In this document: one piece after another, positions 7,613 through 18,482 of the stretch
How the letters are laid out: the number at the start of each line of letters is the position of its first letter
Numbering within the stretch: position 1 is the stretch's first letter
DNA from: Kutzneria sp. 744
GTDB taxonomy: Bacteria; Actinomycetota; Actinomycetes; Mycobacteriales; Pseudonocardiaceae
Length of the DNA stretch: 64,000 nt
Assembly: GCF_000568255.1 (NCBI RefSeq)
Contig: NZ_KK037166.1
Coordinates: 3,860,836-3,924,835 of the forward strand
Direction of reading: 5' to 3'
Notes under the pieces: model-generated
The model's input: the letters and a program-made list of their open reading frames with translations, nothing else
Database searches by the model: none
What the model was told of the DNA's origin: nothing
Translations under genes and position numbers: made by a program

Positions 7613-10600
7613 TCAGCGGATCATGCTGCGCACCTGCCGCGCCGCCACCGACAGCGTCGCCAGGTCGAGCCGGCCGACCCGGCTGATCTCCTGGAGTGCC
7701 GCCCGGGCACGGCCGAGACGCGACGCGTTGGACTGCTCCCAGTTGGCGATCTTCACCTCGGGGCTCTCCCCGGGATCGCTGTGCCGGAGCACGTCGAGGG
7801 TGATCGCCCGCAGCGAGGAGTACAGATCGTCACGCAACGCCAGGCGGGCGAGCGCGTGCCAGCGGTTACCGCGTTCCAGGTCACTGACCGAGCTGAGCAT
7901 CTGGTCGATGTTCAGGTGCTCCGACAGCGCGTAGTACAGCTCCGCCGTCTCCTGGTGCGTGCGCTCGACACCCAGCCCTTCGCGCTCCGCCAGCTCCGCG
8001 ACCTCGCTGATGTCCAGCAGGCCGTACGTGTAGAGCAGTGCGGCGACGCGCTCCGCCAGGTCCTTGGGAGCGCCCTGGTCGACCAGCTGTTCCGCATGGC
8101 CGGCGACGATCTCCCGCTCGCGGCCACGCAGCAGCGACAGCGCCTGGGGCGCCAGCTCGGTCACCATCGTCGAGAAGCGATTGATCTCGGCGCCAACGGC
8201 CAGCGGCTGCGGCCGGTTGGACAGCAGCCACCGGGACGCGCGATCGAGCAGTCGGCGGGTCTCCAACATCAGCGAGTTCTGCAGATCCGTGGAGACCTTG
8301 TTGTCCAACTCGTCGATCTCGCGCCAGATCTGCGGCAACCCGAAGACGTTCGTCACGACCGCGTACGCCCGAACCGCGTCGGTCGAGCTCGCGCCGACCT
8401 CCTCGGCCAGCCGGAACGCGTACGAGATGCCGCCGCCGTCGACGACCTCGTTGACCAACAGCGTCGTGGTGATCTGCTTGCGTAGCGGGTGCGAGCCGAT
8501 CGCGTTGCCGAACTGCTCACGCAGTTTGCTCGGGAAGTACTCCGGCAGCCTGCGCACGAACACGTCCGAGTCGGGCAGGTTGCTGGCCAGCACCTCGTCC
8601 TTGATCGCCAGCTTGACGTGCGCGAGCAGCGTCGCCAGCTCCGGCGAGGTCAGACCGTCGCCCGCCTTCTCCAGCGCCTTGAACTGCATGCTCGACGGCA
8701 GAGCCTCCAGGTGGCGGTCCAGACCGTGGTTCGCCTCCAGGTCGGCGACCAACCGCGCGTGCACCGACAGCATCGGCGCCGCGTGCGCCCGGCTGACCCC
8801 CAGCACGGCGTTCTGCCAGTAGTTGTCGCGCAGCACCAGCATGCCGACCTCGTCGGTCATCTCGGCCAGCAGCTCGTTGCGGTGCTCACGGTCCAGCTGT
8901 CCCTCGGTGACGAGGTGATCCAGCAGGATCTTGATGTTGACCTCGTGGTCGGAGCAGTCGACGCCGGCCGAGTTGTCCAACGCGTCGGTGTTGACCCGCC
9001 CGCCCGCACGGGCGAACTCGATCCGGCCACGCTGCGTCAACCCCAGGTTGCCGCCCTCACCGATGACCTTCACCCGCAGGTCGGCGCCGTCAACGCGGAC
9101 CGCGTCGTTCGCCTTGTCGCCGACCTCCGCGTGTGACTCGGTCGCCGACTTCACGTACGTGCCGATGCCGCCGTTCCACAGCAGGTCGACCGGCGCCAGG
9201 AAGATCTTCTTGATCAGATCGGTCGGGGCCATGTGGTCGACGTCGCCGTCGATGCCCAGTGCCTCCTTGACCTGCGGGCTCAGCGGGATCGACTTGGCCG
9301 TCCGCGGCCACACGCCACCGCCGTCGCTGATCAGGCTGCGGTCGTAGTCGTCCCACGACGAGCGCGGCAGCTCGAACAGGCGCTTCCGCTCGGCGAACGA
9401 CGGCGCCGCCACCGGGCTCGGGTCGAGGAACACGTGCCGGTGGTCGAACGCGGCGACCAGCCGGATGTGCTCGGAAAGCAGCATGCCGTTGCCGAACACG
9501 TCACCGGACATGTCGCCGACGCCGACGACCGTGAACTCCTGCGTCTGAGTGTCGACGTCCAGTTCCCGGAACGCCCGCTTGACGCTCTCCCACGCGCCCT
9601 TGGCGGTGATGCCCATCTGCTTGTGGTCGTAGCCGACCGACCCGCCGGAGGCGAACGCGTCGCCGAGCCAGAAGCCGTACTTGCCGGCGACCTCGTTGGC
9701 GATGTCCGAGAACGTCGCGGTGCCCTTGTCCGCCGCGACGACCAGATAGGTGTCGTCGCCGTCGTTCCGGACGACCTGCGGGGCGGGAACGACCGTGCCC
9801 GCGTCGAGGTTGTCCGTCAGGTCGAGCAGGCCCGAGATGAACATGCGGTAGCAGGTGATGCCCTCGGCCAGGAACGCCTCGCGGTCCAGGCCCGGGTCGC
9901 CCTTGGGAGCCGGCGGACGCTTCAACACGAAGCCGCCCTTGGCGCCGACCGGCACGATCACGGCGTTCTTCACCGCCTGCGCCTTGACCAGACCCAGAAT
10001 CTCGGTGCGGAAGTCCTCCCGCCGGTCGGACCAGCGCAGGCCGCCTCGGGCGACCGGGCCGAACCGCAGGTGCACGCCCTCGAAGCGCGGCGAGTACACG
10101 AAGATTTCAAAGCGCGGCTTCGGGTCAGGCAGCTCCGGCAGCGAGCGGGAGTCCAGCTTGACCGCCAGGTACGGCCGCGCATCGCCATCGGCGTTGCGCA
10201 CGAAGTAGTTCGTCCGCAGCGTCGCGTTGATCAGCGACAGCAGCTGGCGCAGGATCCGGTCCGCGTCGAGGCTGGTCACCTCGTCGATCAGCTCGGTGAT
10301 CTCGGCCGTCAACGCCGTGACCACACCCGTGCGGGTGTCGTCCGACAGCGCCGGGTCGAAGCGCGACTCGAACAGCCGCACCAGTGCCTCGGCGACGTTC
10401 GTGTAGCGCAGGACCGCATCCTCGATGTAGTCCTGGCTGTACGGGATTCCCACCTGGCGCAGGTATTTCGCATACGCGCGGAGCACCGAGGCCTGCCGCC
10501 AGCCGAGTCCGGCGCGCAGCACGAGGGCGTTGAAGCTGTCGACCTCCGCCTCGTCGCGCCAGGCCGCCGCGAACGCGTCCTGGAACAGGACACGAACGGT

Positions 10601-12583
10601 GTCCAGGTTCTGCTTGGCGAGGCGGTCCAGCACGCCCTGCTCCATGCGCAGGCCGAAGTCGAAGATCCAGCACTGCGTGCCGTCCTCGCGCTGGATCTCG
10701 TACGGACGCTCGTCGACGACCTCGACGCCCATCCGCTGCAACACCGGCAGCACCTGCGACAGCGTCACCCGCGCGCCGGCCAGGTACAGCTTGAACCGCC
10801 GCTCCCCCGGCTCGGCGTCCGCCGGCAGGTAGAACGACATGTCCAGGTCACCCTCGGACAACCGCTGGATCCGGCGCAGGTCGGCAAGGCCTTCGGTGGC
10901 GGTGAAGTCTTCCTTGTAGCTCTCCGGGAAGGCCATCGCGAAGCGCTGGCCCTGCTCGGTGGCGGACTCCGCGCCGAGCTGGTTCGCCGAATCCGAGGCC
11001 TGCTCGGGCTCGTTGTGCTCGGACAGAATCGCGTCCGCCATGCGGTCGTCCCAGTTGCGGGTGGCTTCACCCAGCAGGGCCTGAATGCGAATGGAATTCG
11101 GTTCTGCCGCTTCGCTCGGCTCCGTGTGCACCATGAAGTGCACCCGGGCCAGCGGGCTCTCGCCGATCAGCGCGCTGTACTCGAGGTTCTTGCCCTGCAG
11201 TTCGGCGAGCAGGACCTCCTGCATCGCCAACCGCGACGTCGTCGTGTACCGGTCGCGCGGCAGATATACGAGGCACGAGTAGAACCGCCCGTACGGGTCA
11301 CGCCGCAGGAACAGCCGCAGCCGACGGCGCTCGGCCAGGGCGAGCACACCGGTCGCGATGTCGTACAGCGTGTCCGCGTCGGTGGAGAACAGCTCGCTGC
11401 GCGGGTAGTTCTGAATGACCTCGAGCATCCGCTGGCCGGAGTACGACTCCAGCGGGAAGCCGGCGCGGTGGATGACGTTGCGGACCCGACGGCTGATCAC
11501 CGGGATGTCCAGCACGTCCTCGTGCAGCGCCGACGTCGTGAAGACGCCGAGGAACCGGTGCTCGCCGCTGACATTGCCTTCGGCGTCGAACGTCTTCACG
11601 CCCACGTAGTACGGGTACATCGAGCGGTGCACCGCGGACGGCGCACTCGCCTGCGTCAACACCAGCAACTCCGGCGCCAGCGCCTGCGCAGCCGTGTCCG
11701 GTCCTGCGGTCAGGCTTCGCGCCGCCAGGCTGTCCTGGCGCAGCACGCCCAGGCCAGAAGCGAGAACCGCGCGCAACGCCGGCTCCTCGCCGCCCGCGGG
11801 GTCTTCGACGAGCTCGTACTGGCGGTAGCCGATGAAGGTGAAATGCCCCTCAGCCAGCCACCGCAACAGGCTCATGCCGTCGGCGACCTCCTCGGCGTCC
11901 AGCCTCGGCGGCGCCTGCTCCAGCTGGTCGGCCAGCTGGAGGGCCGTGCCCGCCATCTTGTCGGTGTCCTCGACGACCTCGCGGACGTCGTTGACCACCG
12001 AGATCAGCCGGTTCTCGAGCTCGCGGCCGCGCTCGGCGTCCGTGATGAGGTCGACCTCGATGTGCATCCACGACTCGGCGAGGGTGTCCGCCGGCGGCTC
12101 CCCCGGATCGGCCTCCGGCAGCACCTCGCGGAGCGCACCCGTCACGTCCCGGCGCACCACCACGATCGGGTGCACGACGCGGTGCACCTGGATCCCGCTG
12201 CGAATCAGCGCCGAGGAGATCGAGTCGACCAGGTAGGGCATGTCGTCGGTGACGATCTGCACGACCGTCACCGGGCACGTCCACCCGTCCTGGGACCGGG
12301 TCGGGTTGAGGATGCGGACCACCGGTCGGCCGGGGACACGGTTGTCCGCCAGCTGGTAGGTGGATCGCACCGCGCCGACCAGGTCGCCAGGGTCGTCGTC
12401 GATGACTTCCTCGGCGGGCACGTAGCGGTAGTAGAGGCGGATCAGTTCTGCGAGTTCCGGTGCGGCGGCGACTGCGCCGCCGATCAGCTCATCGCGTACC
12501 TGTTCGGGACTGTCCAGCCGGTCTTCGCGGCTCACGCCGGTACCGGCGGTCGCAGGGCGGGACGGGGCTCCAGTCGAGCTCAT
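7613..12583 (-). CDS. gdh: NAD-specific glutamate dehydrogenase, large type
   Basis: The ATG at 12583 gives 1,656 residues, matching the usual 1,600-1,650 of this family; the longer open frame to 13120 has no family similarity. The enzyme oxidises glutamate to 2-oxoglutarate and ammonia with NAD+. The catalytic core lies around residues 790-1,200, with GGLRWSDRREDFRTE, the lysine region VPVGAKGGFVLKRP, and GVGDMSGDVFGNGMLLS. A long N-terminal region (ACT-like and regulatory segments, for example DDMPYLVDSISSAL) and a helical C-terminal region flank it, as in the Streptomyces clavuligerus and mycobacterial enzymes. In mycobacteria this enzyme is inhibited through the FHA protein GarA; garA is not in this window. 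Confidence 0.95.
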   Translation of the reverse strand: MSSTGAPSRPATAGTGVSREDRLDSPEQVRDELIGGAVAAAPELAELIRLYYRYVPAEEVIDDDPGDLVGAVRSTYQLADNRVPGRPVVRILNPTRSQDGWTCPVTVVQIVTDDMPYLVDSISSALIRSGIQVHRVVHPIVVVRRDVTGALREVLPEADPGEPPADTLAESWMHIEVDLITDAERGRELENRLISVVNDVREVVEDTDKMAGTALQLADQLEQAPPRLDAEEVADGMSLLRWLAEGHFTFIGYRQYELVEDPAGGEEPALRAVLASGLGVLRQDSLAARSLTAGPDTAAQALAPELLVLTQASAPSAVHRSMYPYYVGVKTFDAEGNVSGEHRFLGVFTTSALHEDVLDIPVISRRVRNVIHRAGFPLESYSGQRMLEVIQNYPRSELFSTDADTLYDIATGVLALAERRRLRLFLRRDPYGRFYSCLVYLPRDRYTTTSRLAMQEVLLAELQGKNLEYSALIGESPLARVHFMVHTEPSEAAEPNSIRIQALLGEATRNWDDRMADAILSEHNEPEQASDSANQLGAESATEQGQRFAMAFPESYKEDFTATEGLADLRRIQRLSEGDLDMSFYLPADAEPGERRFKLYLAGARVTLSQVLPVLQRMGVEVVDERPYEIQREDGTQCWIFDFGLRMEQGVLDRLAKQNLDTVRVLFQDAFAAAWRDEAEVDSFNALVLRAGLGWRQASVLRAYAKYLRQVGIPYSQDYIEDAVLRYTNVAEALVRLFESRFDPALSDDTRTGVVTALTAEITELIDEVTSLDADRILRQLLSLINATLRTNYFVRNADGDARPYLAVKLDSRSLPELPDPKPRFEIFVYSPRFEGVHLRFGPVARGGLRWSDRREDFRTEILGLVKAQAVKNAVIVPVGAKGGFVLKRPPAPKGDPGLDREAFLAEGITCYRMFISGLLDLTDNLDAGTVVPAPQVVRNDGDDTYLVVAADKGTATFSDIANEVAGKYGFWLGDAFASGGSVGYDHKQMGITAKGAWESVKRAFRELDVDTQTQEFTVVGVGDMSGDVFGNGMLLSEHIRLVAAFDHRHVFLDPSPVAAPSFAERKRLFELPRSSWDDYDRSLISDGGGVWPRTAKSIPLSPQVKEALGIDGDVDHMAPTDLIKKIFLAPVDLLWNGGIGTYVKSATESHAEVGDKANDAVRVDGADLRVKVIGEGGNLGLTQRGRIEFARAGGRVNTDALDNSAGVDCSDHEVNIKILLDHLVTEGQLDREHRNELLAEMTDEVGMLVLRDNYWQNAVLGVSRAHAAPMLSVHARLVADLEANHGLDRHLEALPSSMQFKALEKAGDGLTSPELATLLAHVKLAIKDEVLASNLPDSDVFVRRLPEYFPSKLREQFGNAIGSHPLRKQITTTLLVNEVVDGGGISYAFRLAEEVGASSTDAVRAYAVVTNVFGLPQIWREIDELDNKVSTDLQNSLMLETRRLLDRASRWLLSNRPQPLAVGAEINRFSTMVTELAPQALSLLRGREREIVAGHAEQLVDQGAPKDLAERVAALLYTYGLLDISEVAELAEREGLGVERTHQETAELYYALSEHLNIDQMLSSVSDLERGNRWHALARLALRDDLYSSLRAITLDVLRHSDPGESPEVKIANWEQSNASRLGRARAALQEISRVGRLDLATLSVAARQVRSMIR

Positions 12584-12749
12584 TTTCAGGCGGCTCCACG
12601 CTATCCGGCGCCTCGGTGCGCCGGGACCGTAGTCCACCCTAGATGGGTCACCGCACCGCAAACGCCCAGGGGTTGCAGCTGAATCGAACCTTGTGACGGG
12701 TGCCACCGACACGCATCCGGAGGTTACCGACGAGTTGGCTTTCGCCTGG

Positions 12750-15700
12750 TCAGCGTTCCGGCGGCGTCCACGTCCAGTCCGACCAGTCCCGTTCCGGCTC
12801 CACCGGGCGCGGATCATGATCGACCGCCGGCCGATCCTCCCGGTACGGCGACGGCGTCCAGTCGCCCAACCCGGACGTGTCGGGTCGCGGCGGCTGGTCG
12901 TCCTTGCCCGAAAGCACCCAATCAGACAACATCGGCGGTTCGGACGAAGCGCTCGGCACCTCGATCCGGTCGTCCGGCTCGGGTTGCCGGTGCCGCGAAC
13001 CCGACCGTTCCGGCTGCCAGTCGTATTGGTCGACGGTCGATGGCTCCCGGTGAGGCCGCGCAGCAGGCGGTTCCTCCTCGAAGTGCGTGTGAACTGCGTG
13101 TTCTGTCGACTCGAAGGCAACCAGTGCCTCGGCCAAAAGGTCCGCCAACTCCGAACGCGGCCGTCGACCTCCGCTCACTGCGGGAGGCTCCTCGACCGAT
13201 CGATCGGCCACCGACGCGTCAGCGTCGGCTCCAACCGTCGCCACTGCACCCTCCGGCGTGGAGGCACGTTCCGATTCACGCTCAACGCCACGGTCCCGCC
13301 CCAAGACCTCGCGCGGCAAGCCGGCATGCGTAGTGAACGGAACCGTACCGGCATCCGTCTGATCCCCGACTCCCGCTGGCTCAACCTCAGCAACAGCTGG
13401 CGTCTCGGTGGTCATAGCGGGAATTTCGACCTGTGCGGCCGGCGACGAGGGCGCTTGAACCTCCATGGGCTCAACAGCAGATGCCTGCTTGGCTGCGCGA
13501 GCCGAAGGAGGCTCAAGCCGCCACCGCCCCGAATCAGCCCGAAGTTCGTCGACGATCTCGCTGCGTTCGAATGACTCGGCACGGCGGCGCCGGCCCGTGG
13601 CGGCTGACTGCTCAGGCTGCGTCTTGGCGGCCTGCTCGACCGCAACCGGCGTCTCTGCTTCGGGCGGCTCCGGCGCACGACGTCGACCGCCAGTGCCAGC
13701 AGCGGCCAGCAATTCCACCAACGAGGCCAGATCCGGCCGGTTTGCCTCATCGTTGGCGTGCCGGGACTGCGGTGTCTTCCCTGACCCGGCTTCACGATCT
13801 TCAGCTCTACGCCGACCGCCAGTGGACTCAGCCTGCGGCGGCTCCGCCGTGGTCGAGGTCGACTCGGCAGCAGCTCGGAAAAACGCCGCCAAGGCACCAG
13901 GTGCTTGCGTCCGGTCGCGTTCCGAGGCTTTGGTCCCGTCCGAGAACATGTCCGCCGACTGCGACATGTCCACCGGGCTGGACGGCATTCCTACATTGCC
14001 CATCCGCCACCGGTCAGCTGCCTGAGCCCACGCGGACGACAATCCCGCAGGTTGTTCGTCAGCCCGCCTCACCCTGCGGCGGGGCAGGTCGTCCGACGGT
14101 GCGGGAGTCGGACGAAGCGCGGGATCGACCCGCTCAGCCGTGGTCTCCAGTGCTGACGCAGCTCCGCGACCACCCAGATCGACGGCTCCGCCCGTAGCGG
14201 CACTGCCGTGTCGCGCCTGCGACAGCGCTTGATCCGCTTCCGTCAGTAGTGCCTCGCCACCGCTTCCCGGGCGATATTCAGCAACCCCCGTCGTCATCGT
14301 CACGGCCAAGCGCGGCGACACGTCGGACCGGAGTTCCTCGGCCCACTGCTGCGCCTGGTCACGTGTCGTGTCCGGCAGAAGCACGGCCAGCTCGTCACCA
14401 GCGGTTCGGCCGACCGCCGCCTTGCCGGGAGCGACGTCGCGCACACGATCAGCGATCTTGCGCATGACCTGGTCGTCCACCGACGCCGTGCCGGCACCGT
14501 TCGTCGCGGCGACGTCTACATCCAGCAGTACCAAGGACAACGTGTGGTCGATATAGCCACCGTTGACGACTGCGTCCACCTGCCGGCGGAACCCACTGCG
14601 GTTCAACAGCCCGGTCACCGCGTCGGTGTCCAAAGCCGGCTCCGGCTTGGTCGCCCGCGGCTTGATCAAACTCGGGAGTTGTTCCTTGAGCCCCGAGCTC
14701 TCTCGGTGGGCGGCAGCGAACTCCTCCGCGAGCTTCGTTCGCACGGTGTACAGGGCAGCCGTCCGACGGCGCTCCGCCGCGTGCGCGGTCCGCAGACAGG
14801 TCAACGCTTCGGCGAGTTGACCCGCCATCTCGTGGACGTGCGACAACGCCAGCATGCTCTCCGAAAGCAGCGGGTCAAGCTGATGCCGTACGGCGCTATC
14901 GGCGACATCGAGCAACAGATCGTTCGCAATGCTCGTTCGGCCGGCCGGCAGATGCACCCGTGTCGCCAGCGCCAACTTGAGCCAGCCAACCGCAGCTGCG
15001 GACGGCGCCCGCACAGGTCGTTCGAGCAGCTCCTCAGCGGCCGCCGTCGCGTCCGTCAGCTGTTCGGAGTCCATCAGCGCGCAGACGAGTTCCAGCACCA
15101 GTCGGCTTGCAACGTACCCGGAATCAGCTTTCGCGCCGCCCACTTCAACGAGCAACGCCAAGCCATCACGCGCCGCTCCAACGGCGGCCTTCAGGTCGCC
15201 CCATCGACGGTGCTGCCGTGCCGCGGACGCACGAAGCAACGCCCTCGACAGCAACTTTGCTTCGGCGTCGAGGGCTGTGTCCTCACCGTAGAGCTGATCG
15301 GCCTGGTCCAGCGCGTCCGTGAGCTCCTTGCTCCGTCCGATCAACACCAGACAGTCTGTCAGCGCGACGAGCGCGGACGCCCGAACTTCCGCCGACACGC
15401 CCTCGGCCCGCAGAACCGGCTTGAGCACCCCGAACCCGGTCAGCGGCACTCCCGCAGCACGCGCACAGGCCGCCAGCTCGACGCGGAGGCGCCAACCGAG
15501 CTCGACATGGTTGCCGGCCTCTGCCGCCTTGAGAGCCGTAACCGCACGTTCGACCGCTTGGACGCCCTTGTCGAGTCGGTTGAGGGCAAACACCGTGAGG
15601 GTCTCCGCCCTCAACCGCTCCAACTCGTCCCGGCGCCCCATGGCAAGTGCGGATGCCCGCTCACTGAGCACCAGGCTCAGCTCCGGAGCCCGCCAACGCA

Positions 15701-15767
15701 GCTGCCAGGCGGGCACGCTGAGCGTGCCAACCTCCGCATCCGTCTGCGCCTCGCCACTGCCGGCCAC
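12750..15767 (-). CDS. Large TPR-like protein with divergent GGDEF domain and long disordered tail
   Basis: Residues about 30-370 are helical, TPR-like (RASALAMGRRDELERLRAE, ALDQADQLYGEDTAL). A GGDEF-like domain follows at about 385-545: it opens DAVTGLLNRSGFRRQVD and carries the signature as AGDEL (in GRTAGDELAVLL, near residue 453) instead of GGDEF. The metal/base residues D-E are kept, the first glycine is Ala and Phe is Leu. I see no RxxD inhibitory site five residues upstream. The last 450 residues are low-complexity, rich in Pro, Ala, Glu and Arg. Diguanylate cyclase activity is therefore doubtful; it may be a c-di-GMP or GTP sensor. GTG start, 14 bp after the ettA stop. Confidence 0.85.
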   Translation of the reverse strand: MAGSGEAQTDAEVGTLSVPAWQLRWRAPELSLVLSERASALAMGRRDELERLRAETLTVFALNRLDKGVQAVERAVTALKAAEAGNHVELGWRLRVELAACARAAGVPLTGFGVLKPVLRAEGVSAEVRASALVALTDCLVLIGRSKELTDALDQADQLYGEDTALDAEAKLLSRALLRASAARQHRRWGDLKAAVGAARDGLALLVEVGGAKADSGYVASRLVLELVCALMDSEQLTDATAAAEELLERPVRAPSAAAVGWLKLALATRVHLPAGRTSIANDLLLDVADSAVRHQLDPLLSESMLALSHVHEMAGQLAEALTCLRTAHAAERRRTAALYTVRTKLAEEFAAAHRESSGLKEQLPSLIKPRATKPEPALDTDAVTGLLNRSGFRRQVDAVVNGGYIDHTLSLVLLDVDVAATNGAGTASVDDQVMRKIADRVRDVAPGKAAVGRTAGDELAVLLPDTTRDQAQQWAEELRSDVSPRLAVTMTTGVAEYRPGSGGEALLTEADQALSQARHGSAATGGAVDLGGRGAASALETTAERVDPALRPTPAPSDDLPRRRVRRADEQPAGLSSAWAQAADRWRMGNVGMPSSPVDMSQSADMFSDGTKASERDRTQAPGALAAFFRAAAESTSTTAEPPQAESTGGRRRAEDREAGSGKTPQSRHANDEANRPDLASLVELLAAAGTGGRRRAPEPPEAETPVAVEQAAKTQPEQSAATGRRRRAESFERSEIVDELRADSGRWRLEPPSARAAKQASAVEPMEVQAPSSPAAQVEIPAMTTETPAVAEVEPAGVGDQTDAGTVPFTTHAGLPREVLGRDRGVERESERASTPEGAVATVGADADASVADRSVEEPPAVSGGRRPRSELADLLAEALVAFESTEHAVHTHFEEEPPAARPHREPSTVDQYDWQPERSGSRHRQPEPDDRIEVPSASSEPPMLSDWVLSGKDDQPPRPDTSGLGDWTPSPYREDRPAVDHDPRPVEPERDWSDWTWTPPER

Positions 15768-15781
15768 GATCGATTGCCGCC

Positions 15782-17458
<1,677 letters not shown>

Positions 17459-17666
17459 GGGCGCGATCGTAGAGTGACGAGGAGAGGACCAGAACCTCGG
17501 TAGCCACGAACGGGCGGGACGAGTCAGAGAAGTTGACGCGAACGTGGAACGTCCAGGATGTCCCGTACCGCCGTTCGGCCCATCTCACCTGCGGTGACGA
17601 CCCGTCGGGCGAGGACGACGGACCGTGTCCACCTCGCACAGGGTGGCGGACCTCACTCTTGCTGAC

Positions 17667-17694
17667 ATCCCGGTCACGCAGGCGTGACCGGGAT
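17667..17694. terminator. Terminator between ssb and ettA
   Basis: ATCCCGGTCACG (17667-17678) and CGTGACCGGGAT (17683-17694) form a perfect 12-bp stem with a CAGG loop, about 50 bp beyond the ssb stop on the minus strand. The rest of the 287-bp gap between ssb and ettA shows no gene I can support; it should hold the ettA promoter. Confidence 0.85.
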
Positions 17695-17745
17695 CAGGGG
17701 CAGCGGTGGCATGGGGGCCGCGATCGGCCGATGCGCCGACCTACC

Positions 17746-18195
17746 TCACACGGCGACTGCGGACAACGAAGGCGGCAACTGCTCGCCAGTGACCTGGTCG
17801 AGGTCGATCGACCGTAGGAACGGCGGGACGTCCTCGGGGCCGTTACGCCGGGCATCAGCCGTACAGAACGCAAGATTCGGTCCGATTGCCGTAGCGGCGA
17901 CTTTGACCAGTGTTCGTTTCTCGCCTTCCTTCTCGTATTCCTCCACGCGAAGCTTGCCTGTGACGATGACAGGGTCGCCCTTCTTCAAGGATGCGGCAGC
18001 TCCAGTCGCGAGCCGCTTCCATCCGGACACCCACACGAAAAGCTTGTTCCCGTCAGTCCACCCACCCGCCTTCGCATCTGGATAGCGTTCGGTTGTGACT
18101 ACACCGAAGCCGACAGAGGGACTTCCGTCCTGAGTCTGACGCAGAACGACATCCGTCGCGACGTTACCCACGACAGTCACTATTGTTTCGAACAC
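17746..18195 (-). CDS. ssb: Single-stranded DNA-binding protein (second, SsbB-like)
   Basis: I chose the GTG at 18195, giving a 149-residue protein that begins MFETIVTVVGNV as family members do, with AAGG 9 bases upstream; an ATG at 18204 in the same frame is the alternative. The OB-fold is visible (TVVGNVATDVVLRQTQ, VGFGVVTTERYPD, FVWVSGWKRLATGAAASLKKGDPVIVTGKLRVEEYE). The C-terminus lacks the acidic DDDIPF tail of the main SSB that recruits replication partners, so it is probably the accessory SSB used in recombination, competence or sporulation in actinomycetes. It matches Rv2478c in the conserved block (from memory). Confidence 0.9.
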   Translation of the reverse strand: MFETIVTVVGNVATDVVLRQTQDGSPSVGFGVVTTERYPDAKAGGWTDGNKLFVWVSGWKRLATGAAASLKKGDPVIVTGKLRVEEYEKEGEKRTLVKVAATAIGPNLAFCTADARRNGPEDVPPFLRSIDLDQVTGEQLPPSLSAVAV

Positions 18196-18310
18196 TGACC
18201 CCATCCTTCGCGATAGACATCGGTCCACGAACTCCCACTACAGGCCGTCGACCACCGACGTCCCCACTGTGCACGCCAGCAGCGTGCGGCGAAAGTGGCC
18301 CAACCATCGC

Positions 18311-18347
18311 CTGTGGACAACTCAAGATCGAGAAAGGTTATCCACAG
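18311..18347. promoter_or_regulatory. Pair of oppositely oriented DnaA-box sequences upstream of ssb
   Basis: TGTGGACAA (18312-18320), the reverse complement of the actinobacterial DnaA box TTGTCCACA, and TTATCCACA (18338-18346), the canonical DnaA box, lie 17 bp apart in opposite orientation. A second interleaved inverted repeat, CAAGATCG (18323-18330) and CGATCTTG (18350-18357), overlaps them. They lie in the 287-bp gap between divergent ssb and the DUF222 gene, where both promoters should be. Binding by DnaA is an inference from sequence identity to the box. Confidence 0.55.
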
Positions 18348-18482
18348 GTCGATCTTGAACTGGCTCGAGAATTGATTGCGCATGGTATATGCGACCACCG
18401 ACACGAGGGTCAAATCAGGACAGTTGCAAAACCGCTCTCGGACGCTTAGCTTGAATGACAGCCGAACTCACGGGAGTAGCCC

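Noticed and set aside
9233..12682. Open frame of 1,149 codons on the plus strand across gdh
   Set aside because: It is antisense to a well-recognised gdh, has a strongly Arg/His/Val-biased composition, and shows no family motif. Such shadows are normal in high-G+C genes.
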